A stretch of 64,000 nt of DNA from Phellopilus nigrolimitatus (Eukaryota > Basidiomycota > Agaricomycetes > Hymenochaetales > Hymenochaetaceae), in NCBI GenBank assembly GCA_021029095.1, contig JAJOHG010000007.1, positions 1,116,001 to 1,180,000 of the forward strand, given 5' to 3'. The position numbers were made by a program, and so were the translations under genes. Shown piece by piece: positions 20,390-32,549 of the stretch (positions are counted from its first letter, which is position 1; each line of letters starts with the position of its first letter). Below the pieces are notes generated by a model, which saw only the letters and a program-made list of their open reading frames with translations, made no database searches and was not told the origin of the DNA.

Positions 20390-20749
20390 GCTTCCCAAAC
20401 GTGGTGCTAAGGCTCTGTACATGTATAGTGGAAGGATTCTGAAGAAAAGACGATAACGAAATAGCTTTATCCAAAACGCGTAGCCTATAATATGGGAAAT
20501 TTCACGACTCGATGTCTTCCATATTTGAATCTAAACAGAACTCGATGTTCAGGAGTAATAGAAATATTTATCTAAAAAGTCTCGAAAAACAAACGTGATC
20601 AAAGAGCAAAGCGTTTGTTGCTGTGAATATTGAAGCGGAGTTTGAAACCGCGTATCCGACGCCACTCGACTAAGCCAATATTGTCATTGACCTCGACGCG
20701 ACGAACAGCGAGCTCGGTACTTTCTTAAGCTTGCTCACTGTCTGACGCA

Positions 20750-23700
20750 ATGGCAAAGGCAAAAAAGGCACCGACAATCAACAACCAGAAGGTCACGGAC
20801 TTCTTCGCTCTACGATCGGGCCCTTCGTCATCGCAGCCTTCGTCCTCGCAGCCGCAGCCGTCGAGCAGCCAATCTCAAGAGGCGAGAAGCACGCCAAAAG
20901 GATCAGGACGGAGCGCGAAGGCAAAATCAATAGGTTCGACGCAGTCGCAGAACAAACCGAGCGTGAGACAGCCGCAGTCCTCTCAGCCACGAGCGGTGAA
21001 AACAGAGAAGGCGCCCTCGTTGCGCAGGCTGCCTGATCCGGAGGTCATATCCATTTCGTCGACGTCGGATGCGCCATCGCACATCTCCATCTCTAGCACT
21101 TCTGTGATCTCCATCCAGTCGTCTGCCGTGCCCGTGGACCATGGCCGACCAAAGACCAAGCCGCAACAAGCACGTCGATTCCTCGGCACGGTCAACATCG
21201 ACTCCTCTCCGGCTCCGAAAAGGCGCAGTCCTCGACTCGCGAGCCCATCGAAGTCTGCTGTGAAGGTCGAGGCGATCCGACAACCGTTTAAAGCCGCAGG
21301 AAACAAGGTTCCTCCGCAGACGCAGAAGAAAGTGCAGAAGAGCGCCGCAAAGAATAAGAAAAGGAAAAGGGCGATAGGATCGGATGATGAGGAAGTGATT
21401 AACCTTGACGATGTGGAGGAGGTCATATATGCGGTTTCGAAGCCACCACAACCCCTGGTAAAAGTCGAGCTTGTGAGTTCAAATGTGAGTTCAAGTTTTC
21501 TTTACCTTTTCTTCGCATTTATCCAAACATGATTTTTAGCTGGTGACACCTGCTCCTTCTCCGGTCAAGCTGATGTCTCCGTCCCCGAGAAAACGAGCTC
21601 GACTTGATGTCACTGACGAATTACCTGCCGTCGGAGCCACAGACGACGAGGAAATCATTCCGTCCTCCCAGTCCGACGAGCAAGAGTTAAGCCTTTCTAA
21701 GCGTCCTCGGAAAGATCGCAAAGAGATGGAAGAGAGCGTGCGCGCGTGGCAAGCGAGCTCGCAGTCGGAAACGGCCCACAAACATGACGGCACCGAACGG
21801 ATAGCAGGCTTCAACGGCGACATGAATATGGATTCTTGTCTTTGTCTTCCGGATAGATCTAAGACTCCTGTCTCTGCCGATCGTAAATGCGACGCTGCCC
21901 TTCAAGATGCGAATGTCTCTTCTGTGTCGGATCGACCTACGTTCGATTTTGGAGGTTTTGCTTCTCCTAGATTGCCCTTTGTGCACGACCTACCTTCCAC
22001 GCCTCACAGGAATGTTCAATTGCGGACGCCGAATTGCTCTTCGCCGACATGCAGGCGTCCGGCGTCTGCTTCGGCTCCCTGTGGTGCGCTCACCTCCATC
22101 CGGACGACGGGCGTCTTAAAGTCGCCCTCGCCGCAAGCGGTTTCTTCCGCATCGTCGCTGACCAAGGTCGAGATACTCGCCCGAACCCCCTCGCCCAAAC
22201 GCATTGCGACACCGCGGAGCTCACCTACCAAGCACGTCGTCGAGGTCGTTATTCCTGTGATGCGCACGCCGCGTGCAGTAAACGAAAAGACCAAGACAGA
22301 GGATATCATCAACCGCATCAAGGAGCAGGCGTATGCAGACGCGTCATCATCGCCCGATGGTGATGCGAAGAGCTTCTCTGATTTGCGACCGCTAAGTGAT
22401 AGCGACAGCGAGTTAGATAGTGAACCGGGCGGCTTGCTGTCCAGAATCAGGAAAGGCAAAGAGTATGTCACGATCACCTTGCATTAAAGAGCCACTACTT
22501 ACATCCTACTACCGCAGGTCTTCTAAATCGTCAACGTCCGAGGACTTTGTTGATGGATTGACCTCTCCACTCACCGATATCGACGAACTTGAGCGGCACT
22601 CAGCCCAGCGCTTGCGCCGCAGGAGCCAGCGTCATGTCTCGCCAACGCCCACATCATCCATTGTAACCCGTACACGTCGCGTGCCGGAAAGAGGCCCTAT
22701 GGTCCTCACCGACGCCGCCCGTGCTCCGCCATCAAAAAGGAAGGCTGCCAACCCCCTCGTGAAGCTTATGAAGGAGAAGGCGGAGGATGCGCGGCTCGCA
22801 CCGCTCCGGAAAAGCCTTGTCGACTTCAAGCTGGACTTGACGGATGAGGATGTGGACAAGGACGAGATGGAAACCGATGCGAATGTTGCGTCGGGATCCG
22901 GTACCCGCCGCCGGTTGAGGTCGCCGCGGGTGAGCGAGGAAGGTGACATTGAGAACGTCGTGGGCGAGTCGGATAGGCGAAGGCTGTTTGGCGAGGACGA
23001 TGGTGGAGCGATCGGGCGAATACTTGATAAAGACCGCGTGGAGAAGGGCAAAGGGAAGGGGAAAGGCCCTATGCTGGGTGTTCCGTTCTGGGAGATGCCT
23101 TCAGACATTGATATGGATGTCGATGGCGACAAATCCACTATTCCCCGCCTTGAAAACGCCGGCGATGACTCCTTGGTGCAATTGTTGAAGAACTACCTAG
23201 ATTCCGAAGGTGAGAGTTTATGTTCTCCTTGTTTTGTCCCTAAGCTGACTTCGATTTTCAAGATTTGGTCGGACTCACAGTCGTCCTCCAATCTGGCGTG
23301 TTTGCGATGCCAGATTTCCCGGTCACCGCCGGCTTCCTCACATGGCTCTTCGAGATCGCTATTTCCGCTTACGGGAGTCTTGCAGATACTTCATTCACCA
23401 TTCTTCGCCAGATTTGTGAGCGCCATCCGTTCGCAAACGAGAATATTTTCGTTTCGTTTGCCCCCGTCCTGAAACTGCTTTCAATGTTTGGAGCGAGGAG
23501 GGACATACTTGAGTCTCTTGGCTTCGATGTTCCGTCGTGCAGCGCATCCCATGTGAAAAAGTTGCAACAACATGAAGTACTCTGGACACTTTCTGAGCTA
23601 CTCGGGACGTTCGGAAAATGCAAGGTGCTCGACCCTGCTATTGTACCTTCTTGTGTCGCTTTGCTCCTTGCTATCGGGATGGATGTCGCGACAGACCTCG

Positions 23701-24648
23701 ATCTGAAGTTGAGTATCATGCGGGCGGTTGACATGCTATGCGTAACGTATTGTGAGAAGTTCGCAAGAGAGCGAGGAGAGATGGTGAGTTCTTATGTTCC
23801 TTCATGTGTTGGCAACGAATAAGTGTAAATTCGATTTCTCTCAGGAAATGTCTATCTGCTCAAAGATCCTGGCTTTGACAACCTCCTTGAAGCCTGCAAA
23901 TAAAGAGTATCTCCTGACTTTCGTCAATGGAGCCAGTCCAATCGCCAGGCGTATCGCTCAATGGGTAGGCTTCGCCATGCTCACAGGAGATTACGGCGTG
24001 CAGCTCGTAAGATAATTTCCTTTGTACTTCATTTTCAATAATTGATCGTAATCCTCAGGCTTCCGAGTACAATGATGGTCCTCCCGCCCTATCTCATGTT
24101 ATCGCGCTCCTCAGCACTGGCTCAGATGGCGAGATCCAGTCGGGTTTCTTTGACCTCCGTCGTAGCTCCGAAACGAACGATGAGTTCGACTATGTGGCAT
24201 TAGGTCACCACGCCGAAGTCCTAGCGCGCGTGCTCATGAACATCCCGCAGTACGTTGAGCTCGAGTTGCAGGAGAAGGAGGCGCAGATGCGGGCGCGGAA
24301 TAACGAGAGCTTCTCGAGCGTAAGCACTGATGGGGGCGAGAGTCCGGCGAAGAAGAACGCGCAGGAGTCGAAACTGGACACCGTCTATTTCTTGCTTAAC
24401 CGGCTTGGCAACAAAATCGGTGAATCAGCTTTCTTCTTTACTATCTCTGCTGTAACTTCGATACTGATATGGGTCGTTATATAGTTGATACGCGTGCGGC
24501 GCATCTCGATCGCTCAAACACGAAAGCGACGATCCAGCGCCTCGCGATGCGCATAAACTACCAACGCATGGCCTGTAGGGGCCGACAAACAGGGTCCAGC
24601 AAGCCGCGACAGATCGACGCGTACTTTGGACGGTCGTCGGCGACTTAG
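20750..24648 (+). CDS. PIP-box protein resembling SLF2 (CANIN domain), SMC5/6-linked
   Basis: Seven exons (20750-21472, 21540-22462, 22518-23209, 23263-23783, 23845-24006, 24059-24419, 24485-24648) give 1181 aa. Residues 13-19 are QKVTDFF, a canonical PCNA-interacting PIP box. The next 500 residues are Ser/Pro/Lys-rich and disordered. From about residue 530 an alpha-helical region (LVGLTVVLQSGVF, then FLTWLFEIAIS, then FAPVLKLLSMFG) resembles by eye the CANIN domain of SLF2/FAM178, which links RAD18-SLF1 to the SMC5/6 complex in vertebrates. The C-terminus ends in RQIDAYFG, a second degenerate PIP-like motif. A nuclear DNA-repair role is inferred. The family match is from memory of the pattern, not a search. 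Confidence 0.6.
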
Positions 24649-25086
24649 ATAGTGGAGCGGAGATTGTGGGGACAAGCTTTGTTTAATTGATAAAAACTTT
24701 ATAGAATGACTTATTTTTCCCGTGTATTTCTTTTCACTTCTTCTGTTACTTTTTTTCTTAATCGCACCTACTGTAGACCATAACACTGTACTTACGATAA
24801 TGGCGCTGTTGTGAACACCGGGCGGATTGTTTGCCTCCAAGCATTCGACCTGATCTGCTCGCGGGATCCCATGCTATCCTGTGAGAATGCTTGAATTCTA
24901 TTGGTCGAAAAGCTGATTCATGACGCACGGCGCTGAGCGCTCAAAATCATTAGTGAGTCATTTGTATCACGTCTTTGCTGTCTAATCTGATGTAAACATT
25001 CTTCGATCATGCATACGCAGTTGTTATAAATGCCTGTCCTTGTTCGGCCCAACTGCACAGAAATTCCAACTTCTCAAGAAACGACA
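24649..25086. promoter_or_regulatory. intergenic and promoter of NmrA copy 4
   Basis: No gene is seen. GTTATAAATG near 25021, about 60 nt before the ATG at 25087, is a likely TATA box. Confidence 0.45.
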
Positions 25087-26180
25087 ATGAGCAAATCAAC
25101 TGTTTTAATCTTGGGAGCAACAGGTAACACTGGCTCGTCAATCGTGAACGCGCTCCTCGAGAGTTCCAGCTTCGTCAGTCGATCCTCCTCTTATTTTAGC
25201 ATAAGCTTGACTACGTCCACTTAGAATGTGATCGCCGCCATACGTCCGTCTTCAGCATCGAAGCCTACCGTCGAGGAGCTCAAGTCGCGCGGAGTCGAGA
25301 TTCGTATTGTTGACCTCGAGCATGCATCCCCCGACCAGCTCGCCGAGGCCCTCCGAGGCGTGGAAACTGTCATATCCACTATCATCTACTATGAAATACA
25401 TCTTCAAAGGCCGCTCATCGACGCTTCTAAAAAGGCCGGTGTGAAACGGTTTATTCCGTGCGATTGGGGCACCGCTTGTGTCCCTGGGGTCAGGGAGATG
25501 TATGATCAGGTGAGAGCGTTTTGCTCTTTCCGCGCGTATATGCTCAAGCTGCTTATGATTGAATGACTCAGAAACTTGGTATACGTGATTATGTCAAAGA
25601 GAAAGGTCTAGGATACACTTTTGTGGACGTTGGTTGGTGGTAAGACTCGTTTTTGATTCTCAATCCCACTGCTGATTAAACATCCCGACTATCCACTGCC
25701 AGGCTCCAGGTGGGACTTCCGATCCTCGACCCCACAAAAACAGCTTTCCCGGCTTTCATGGATATCACTAAGATCATCTACCACACGGGCAACGTCAAAA
25801 ACGCGGTTACGGACCTCCGTGACATTGGCAAATTTGTAGAGCGCATCATCCTCGATCCCCGTACGCAGAACCGTTACGTCTTCTGTTGGACCGAAGAGAT
25901 CACACAGAACGAGGTCTTTGCCCTCGCGAAGCGCATTTCCGGCAAGGATATCGAAACTGTGCACATATCCGAGGAGGACTTGCTCGCGAGGGCTCGCGAC
26001 GCGGAGGGGATTATGAAGCCGATAATGGAGTACGCGGTTAGCGTATTCATTCGTGGTGATAACATAGTCGAGAACGCGAAGAAAGAGGAGTACGGGGGTG
26101 CACTGGACGCGAGGGAGCTTTACCCGGACTTGAAGCTGAGATCCGTGGAGGATTATGCTAAAGAACTGTATCTCAATTAG
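25087..26180 (+). CDS. NmrA-like NAD(P)-binding protein (copy 4)
   Basis: Four exons at the same positions as copies 1-3 (25087-25173, 25225-25509, 25572-25639, 25703-26180), 305 aa. MSKSTVLILGATGNTGSSIV gives the GxxGxxG cofactor motif. The exon 2 block KKAGVKRFIPCDWGTA is conserved. The last exon is clearly diverged (LQVGLPILDPTKTAFPAFMD), so this is an older paralogue than the three in the array. Its flanks do not match the array flanks. It is probably a functional cytosolic reductase-like protein of unknown substrate. Confidence 0.85.
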
Positions 26181-27927
26181 CAGCTTTCTAAGAAGAAAGC
26201 AAGATTCACTGGCCCAGTAGCGTAATGAATGGCTAGCTGTTACTCGGATTAATTTTAAGAAAAGATTTCGTGAGCTAGTGTGCCAAAGCGCTGCGACAGT
26301 CATTGCTGCCGCATCGTAATCAATTTTCCTGAATTGAGCACCGTTACTTCCATATCGTGGACGTGAGCAGTGCCTTCATCTCTCCGCGAGAGTTATCTCA
26401 AGATAGCTCTAATAGCTGCAGCAGAAAGTATGGACTTGGAAGTCACAGCCCTTGTCAGATACAACAACGGAAGGTAAAATATTCGGCAGACTTCAACGCA
26501 TTCCTATGGACAATCGGGAACACGCAGCTCTTTTTTTCTTTTTTCTTTCTTGATAGTTTCAGTGCAATCTAGTGACTCATCAGGTACTGTAACAAAATGT
26601 AGGGAAGTTCGTGAAGACGAGAAGAATTGTCCAATTTGTTCACGCATGGTGAATTGTTGGTTCACCTTAAAGCGTCTTAGAGAAAAATCAGTCTAGATGA
26701 GTGCCCTTTGGCAGGTATAAACTTGAGAAAGAGGAGGTCCATAATCTGAATAGATTGAGTCTAAGGCTCACGTCGGATCAACTATACGAAGGCAGGGCAC
26801 AAGGGTTTATTTACATATCTTACGAAACTCGACTAGTTTGATAACAGAAACTTAAAAGGTGAACGTAAGTCTGGAATGAAGAAATGAACGTAGAGGATCT
26901 ACAGCTTAAAATTGCTCGCCTGATGCTTGAATTTTGAGACGTTGGCAGCTCAACTTGTTCCGAAAACGTTCCGTTCACAACGGACCTTCCAAAAGACCTC
27001 AGTGCATTGTACGACAATCGTTATAATTACTCTCGGAGGGACTAGCATATATGCTTGTCCGTAATACTTTGGAGCTTCTCCGGCTTTTTCATTCTTTATT
27101 CTCCGGCAGGACTTGGCGAAAAGCTGTTTCTGGAAGGGCTTCATTCAAGTTGTAATTTCGATCCGAAAGTTGTTCTAGAAGGGAATGAAAAGCGGCGTGA
27201 GAAACACAAGGCTTTCCACGACTGTCCCGGACCAGGCACGATTCTCAGCAAGCTCCGTACCAGTATACCACTGCCACTAAGTATGGAAAGCGACATTAAT
27301 ATTTTGAATGCTCGCAATTTTATGGACCATGTTCTCATCCTCCTATTCTCAGAGTGTTAGATCGAGTAATAGCATTTTTTTTTTTTTTTTTTTTGCTTCT
27401 GCAAACTTGATGGGCAACGATGGATTTCAGGGGCATACTATAGGCATTTAATAATGCGGCACCGCCTCAGCCACAATTATTGAACTCGGCTATTTTTCAG
27501 GGTTTCGATCAGTCACGTGTGCCGCTTCAAACCTTGCTCACGCGTCGTTGGTTGGCAATTTGGACCCGACTCCCTCAGGAAATCGTCTGTCACTCAACAG
27601 AAGGAGGATAAGAGCTAGACCGTATTCCAAACATTTCCGGTGATGATGGCTGTAAAAACCCGAAGCCAGCCGTATCAAGTCTACGTCGCGTCTTGGAACT
27701 TCGAAGACCAAGGCTTGCTCGGAACTGCATTCAAAATTCTCTTCGTTGGCTCCCGGCATGGATGGTGAACCGTAATTCTCATACCCAGATCCAATCTTGC
27801 AACTCTAGCCACCTTTTTTTTCAGCCAGCGTCTCCGGTCAGTTTAATTTTCGGCACCTGGTCCGTCTGTATATATCCTCGAGTCGCTTTTGCTCTTGCAC
27901 TTGTCGCGCTTGTCCCTCCACACAATA
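26181..27927. other. intergenic, no gene recognised
   Basis: The open frames here (for example 27055-27360) show no family features. A run of 20 T lies at 27375-27394. A TATA-like TATATATCC near 27869 lies about 60 nt before the P450 start. Confidence 0.45.
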
Positions 27928-30108
27928 ATGGGTAACTATCTTTCTATTTCCAATTTTGTGGGTGGCTGCCTCGCAATTTATGTCGTCAAGAAGCTTGTCT
28001 CCATCGGCACTGCACGTCCACCACTCCCGCCCGGTCCTAAAGGCTTCCCGCTTGTTGGGAACATCCATGACCTTCCTGATCCTGTTGGAAAGCCCTGGCT
28101 GCACTGGAGAAAGCACAAGGATCTCTACGGCCCAATAAGCTCAGTGACGGTGCTTGGGCGGACTATCATCGTCCTCAACGATTACGACACTGCCGTCGAG
28201 CTTCTCAAGAAGGACAACTGTGCGGACCGTCCTTCGTTCCCGTTTGGGGGTGAGATGTATGTTTCTTGAGTCTTTGTGTCTCCTCAAGAGCTAAATCGCG
28301 CATGCGCAGGGTTGGCTGGGAAAACTCGGTTTCACTGGCACGTTACGGCGACCGGCTCCGCCAGTATCGACGTAACTTCCACCAGTTTCTGGGAACGAAG
28401 GCTGCTGTTTCAGGGCTCATACCGCTCTTGGAAGTTGAGACGCGTAGGTTCCTGTATCGTGTAATGCGGAATCCGTCCTCACTGCACGAACAAATCCGGA
28501 GGTATATTCACTCATTTCTCGAGATACTTCGAATGGGATATCTGAAAATTTTGACAGGACGACAGGAGCTATTATCCTGAAGTTCTCGCATGGTTATACG
28601 GTCGGGGCAGAGGGCCCGGATCGCCTAGTTGATCTCGCGGGAGATTCTCTCGAAGAGTTTATGCTTTCTACCGCTCCAGGTTATTGGGCGGTCGACGTGA
28701 TGCCCTTCTGTAAGTTCTCAAATATCTGCACGGTCGCCCACGTTGTTTAACTATATAATATAGTGCGCTACGTCCCAAGCTGGTTTCCAGGAGCCGGATT
28801 TAAGCGCACCGCAAGAAAATGGCGCAATCACGCACACGAGTTTGTTGAGCGCCCATATGCGTTTGTGAAAGACCAGATGGCCAGGGGAACTGCGCGACCG
28901 TCATTTGTCTCCATGCTTCTCGAGAAGGCCGAAAGCCACTACGACGAATCATGTATAAAGTGGAGCGCTGCGGGCGTGTACGGCGGTGGAGCAGACACGA
29001 CCAGTTCTGCACTGTATACGTTCTTTCTCGTCATGACGCTGTACCCTGAAGTGCAACGCCAGGCGCAGGCGGAGATCGACCATGTGGTTGGCAGCCAACG
29101 GTTGCCGACGTTTGCGGATAGGGAGAAGATGCCATACATCGAGGCCGTGCTGAAAGAGAGCCTGCGCTGGAACCTCGTTGCGCCGATGGCACTACCGCAT
29201 TCGGCTCTCGAGGAACGCGTGCATTGCGGGTATCTCATCCCCAAAGGCGCTACCATCATAGCAAACTGCTGGTATGTTCTGCTTCTACTTTTATTTATCG
29301 TCTCTAGTAATGCGCATTGGCTAACTATCCACTGGTAACCGCAGGGAGTTTGGTCACGACCCGGATACCTACGTTGACCCAATGACATTCAAGCCCGAGC
29401 GCTTCCTTCGGTTGGACGGCCGCGAATCGGAGATGGACCCAAACAACTACGCCTTCGGCTTCGGACGAAGGTACGCAGCGTCTTTTATCAAACTCCTATC
29501 AAATATCGCTCGCTTCCATCACGTGCCGTCTGCGCTCTCGATGTCCCAATATTTATATCTGATCTGGTAACTTCTTGCTTACGCAGGCTATGTCCGGGAA
29601 AAGAGTTCGCGGACGCGTCGATGTGGCTGGTAATTGCGATGACGCTCGCGACATTGAACATCACAAAGGCACGCGATGCAACTGGGAGCGAGATCACACC
29701 CTGTTGCAGAGTTCCACAACGGGCTTATTTGGTTCGCTCCGTCTTCCATATCATCTTCCTCCAGTCTAACGTGCGCGGCCTTCCTTATGCAGCCACCCAA
29801 AGGACTACAAGTGTGCGATCTCACCGCGCTCCGAGAAATCTGCGGTGCTCGTCTGGAGCATCGAGGAGGAACACCCATGTGAGATGGGCGATGCCAAAGA
29901 GCTCGAGCACGTCAAGTGGGATACCTTCCGAGAGTATTTGATAAGAGGTATTAAGCGCCTAGCTCACATGGATTATTTATATAGTATCATAGCGTTTGAT
30001 AATATCTGCGTTAAACATCGATCATCCATGCTTGAATATGTCTACGTGTATGTAGTACATGTATTGCATGGGATGATTACTTTGTTGTTCACTTTTTCGT
30101 CACGGTGA
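27928..30108 (+). pseudogene. cytochrome P450 (O-methylsterigmatocystin oxidoreductase-like) with late frameshift
   Basis: Exons 27928-28256, 28310-28501, 28558-28709, 28764-29271, 29345-29470 and 29587 onward keep one frame. Visible features are an N-terminal anchor, the proline hinge RPPLPPGPKGFPLVGNI, the I-helix GGGADTTSS, the K-helix ESLR, and the heme loop [13 protein letters not shown] with the Cys ligand. After [13 protein letters not shown] the conserved continuation [10 protein letters not shown] is in the +1 frame because of one extra base in the CCC run at 29699-29701. The next junction (donor GTTCGC, acceptor at 29792) fits only that shifted frame and leads to [18 protein letters not shown]. 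So one base breaks an otherwise complete ER-membrane monooxygenase. A sequencing error is possible. Confidence 0.7.
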
Positions 30109-30393
30109 TGATCAGGAAATTCGAGTCAGACACCGTGTGAACTCCATCAAATTTTAGTGATTGACGCGTCGGCTCTAAGGCCGATAGCACCGAACTTATC
30201 TACGAAGTTATTGCCTAGCCTGCTTCAAGTTGGTGCGCTATTGATGAAAGACTTTTGGCGAGCTCGCTCGCTTTCATCTTATCCAGGTCAGTCGTCAAAC
30301 ATGGACTGATGTAGTGCTCGATGAGCCGCAGGCGCTAATCGATCTTTCAGATGACAAGATGCAAATGATCCATGCGGACTAATCATCCATCTA

Positions 30394-31670
30394 CTATCCT
30401 CTGCTTTGTCTTTGATCCATCATAGAGAAGGGACCTTTCTGAGGTCCTAAATATTCGTACTGTTCCTCGTCGTCATCATCGTCCAAGTCGGTGTCGGTGT
30501 CATACTTCAACTCGTAATGTAGGATATACATCCGGACACGACTTTCGATCTGCTGCGATAATGGTATGAGTTGGTCTCCTAGCACCGATTGCAAAGCTCT
30601 TTTACTCACTCGAAATGTCCTATCGATCTCAGTATCTGTGCGCCATTCGTTGTGAAGCATGTCGCGGACTTCACGCAGTCTTTCGACGGCTATCTGCGTC
30701 TGCTCCTCGTAGTCTGGCCCACAAATGTCGACGCCGGCGTAATCGACGAGGGTCTTGAAGACATCCATGACGCCATTGCGGTATGCCTCTTCCGCATACC
30801 TATCAACCAAGGCACTGACCATACTGCCATCGAAGATGCCTACGCGCACAAGCTGGCCAATCAGCGCGACTTTGGCTCGACCTACCTCTGGAAGCCTTTC
30901 TGGGCCCTTGAAGATATTGTTTCAGTTCGTCAGCCAGAGCACTTGTAATATATTCAAGACGGCTTACGTTTTCCCACCAGCAGTCAAAATCATCAAGAAC
31001 GGAAGTGCGTATCTTATGCTTAACCTTCTCCGGGTCAACTCCTACATCGACTTCCTCCATGACTTTGCGACACTGATATCATAGCCACCTCGTATGACTC
31101 GTGACAGCTCCGCATTCCTTGAAGGATATACGCAAGTGGCCTTTCGGTGACATAGTCCGTGTGGAACCATGCTGCGAGGTTGTCCACGAACTTCTTACCG
31201 ATATGCTTGTTGTATCTAATCAGGGAATCCATGAGTTCCCTGTCTGTTTCTGCTGGTTCTTCTTCATCGCTCGATTCACTTTCAGACACCGAATTGGTGT
31301 CTTCAAATTCTTCATCGCTACCGGGAACAGATTCTTCATCGGACCAAGTTTCGTCATCGCTGGTGTCGTCCTCGAAGCTGTCATCTGGCTCAGAGTGCAA
31401 TTCAAAGCTTATCTGACTACTCGCGCTGCCCCTCCTTTCAACAAAGTCAGTCCAAGCGTTGCTGTCAGGCTCTGACCCATCAGATGATGGACATGGCGAT
31501 ACGACGCTCGCGCGTCGCGCAGTTAATAACGTGCGCAGGGATTGAGACGTGCCAGTGTGAAGTTCGCCTCTATGCTCATACGTGGGACGCGTACTTAGTC
31601 CATATGGCTGCTGGATGGGAATAGCATGCGGCGCGTGGAAAACGGGCTGATAGAATGGACGTGTCGCCAT
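30394..31670 (-). CDS. hypothetical protein with MIF4G-like region, apparent frameshift
   Basis: Minus-strand gene. The start was chosen at 31670 (MATRPFYQPV), about 35-40 nt after a TATA-like ACTTATAGT. The first half is Ser/Glu/Asp-rich (GSDEEFEDTNSVSESESSDE). The second half (RAKVALIGQLVRVGIFDG, then VMDVFKTLVDYAGVDI) resembles the MIF4G fold of eIF4G-type proteins, from memory only. An intron at 30907-30967 (GTAAGC...CAAG) joins DDFDCWWEN to GPERLPEVGRAK cleanly. Near 31070 the frame must shift by one base to pass from YEVAMIS to CRKVMEEVDV; no usable intron was found there. It is either an assembly error or a decaying gene. The C-terminus has an acidic DTDTDLDDDDDEEQ tract. Confidence 0.5.
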
Positions 31671-32549
31671 GGTCGATAATCGAGGCAGTGCTAGTGTTGC
31701 GCGACTATAAGTGCGGGAGACAAGGATTGACACTTGCCTTTGACGGACGTGTTTGCTTTATCTCAAGCCACACTGTTGTGCTGTGTTTGCGTTTTTTGGC
31801 CACCACAACCATTTTGACTGTTCTTTGTTCCCTTGTTTTGCTTTATTTGATTGCTGGCTGGCTTTCATACTCTGACGGAGTAGACTCGGTTTACAACTCT
31901 ACATTATTCATCAGATCAAACCCGCTATATTCTCTTTTCAAACTCGAGTCGCGGGGGTCAAATACTGTAAGAACCGTGATTGTTTGTCCGGCTTATGTAC
32001 TTGAATCTAGTCGATCAGGGTGACTTTTTTGGATCCACCCCGATGCTCTACGCCTCCCACTCGAGAGCATTGTGAGAGGAACCCGATAGGGAGGATTTCT
32101 TAAGAAAGTTGTGGTTTCGCGAGGTAAGCATCACCTTTGTTACGTCACGTGTATTACCCGAGCGCCCGAGTCACGCTAACTCGTCGTCCGCTGGCCTCCT
32201 TTCTCCAGAATCAATCTAAAGCCGTCCTCAAATACTTCAGTAAGCGATATACATATTTCTTTCACAACAACGTCTTCTAATTTTCGATAAGAAAAGCTCG
32301 AAGAATGATCCGAGCTTCACACTACTGTTGATTAGCATTCGACTTGAAAGCTAAGACAACGAGTGCCCATCTTGAAATGACTGGAAAAGGTGACTCTTAT
32401 CTATCTATCTATTACAGCTGGCCAATATCCTTATCTTACTAATACTTTGCTGACAAATTGTTTCATGAAAGCGCGAATACATCGCATCAAATGTGTACAA
32501 AAGCCTTAGATTGATTTTCTCTGTCCGGGAAAACTTACTCGACTCAGTC
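31671..32549. other. divergent intergenic region
   Basis: Lies between the MIF4G-like gene and NmrA copy 5. No gene is seen. The 122-aa plus-strand open frame at 31655-32023 overlaps the promoter of the minus gene and has no family features. Confidence 0.45.

Noticed and set aside
31101..31475. 124-aa plus-strand frame with hydrophobic stretch
   Set aside because: It is antisense to the acidic Ser/Glu exon of the MIF4G-like gene; the hydrophobicity is a by-product of acidic codons on the other strand.
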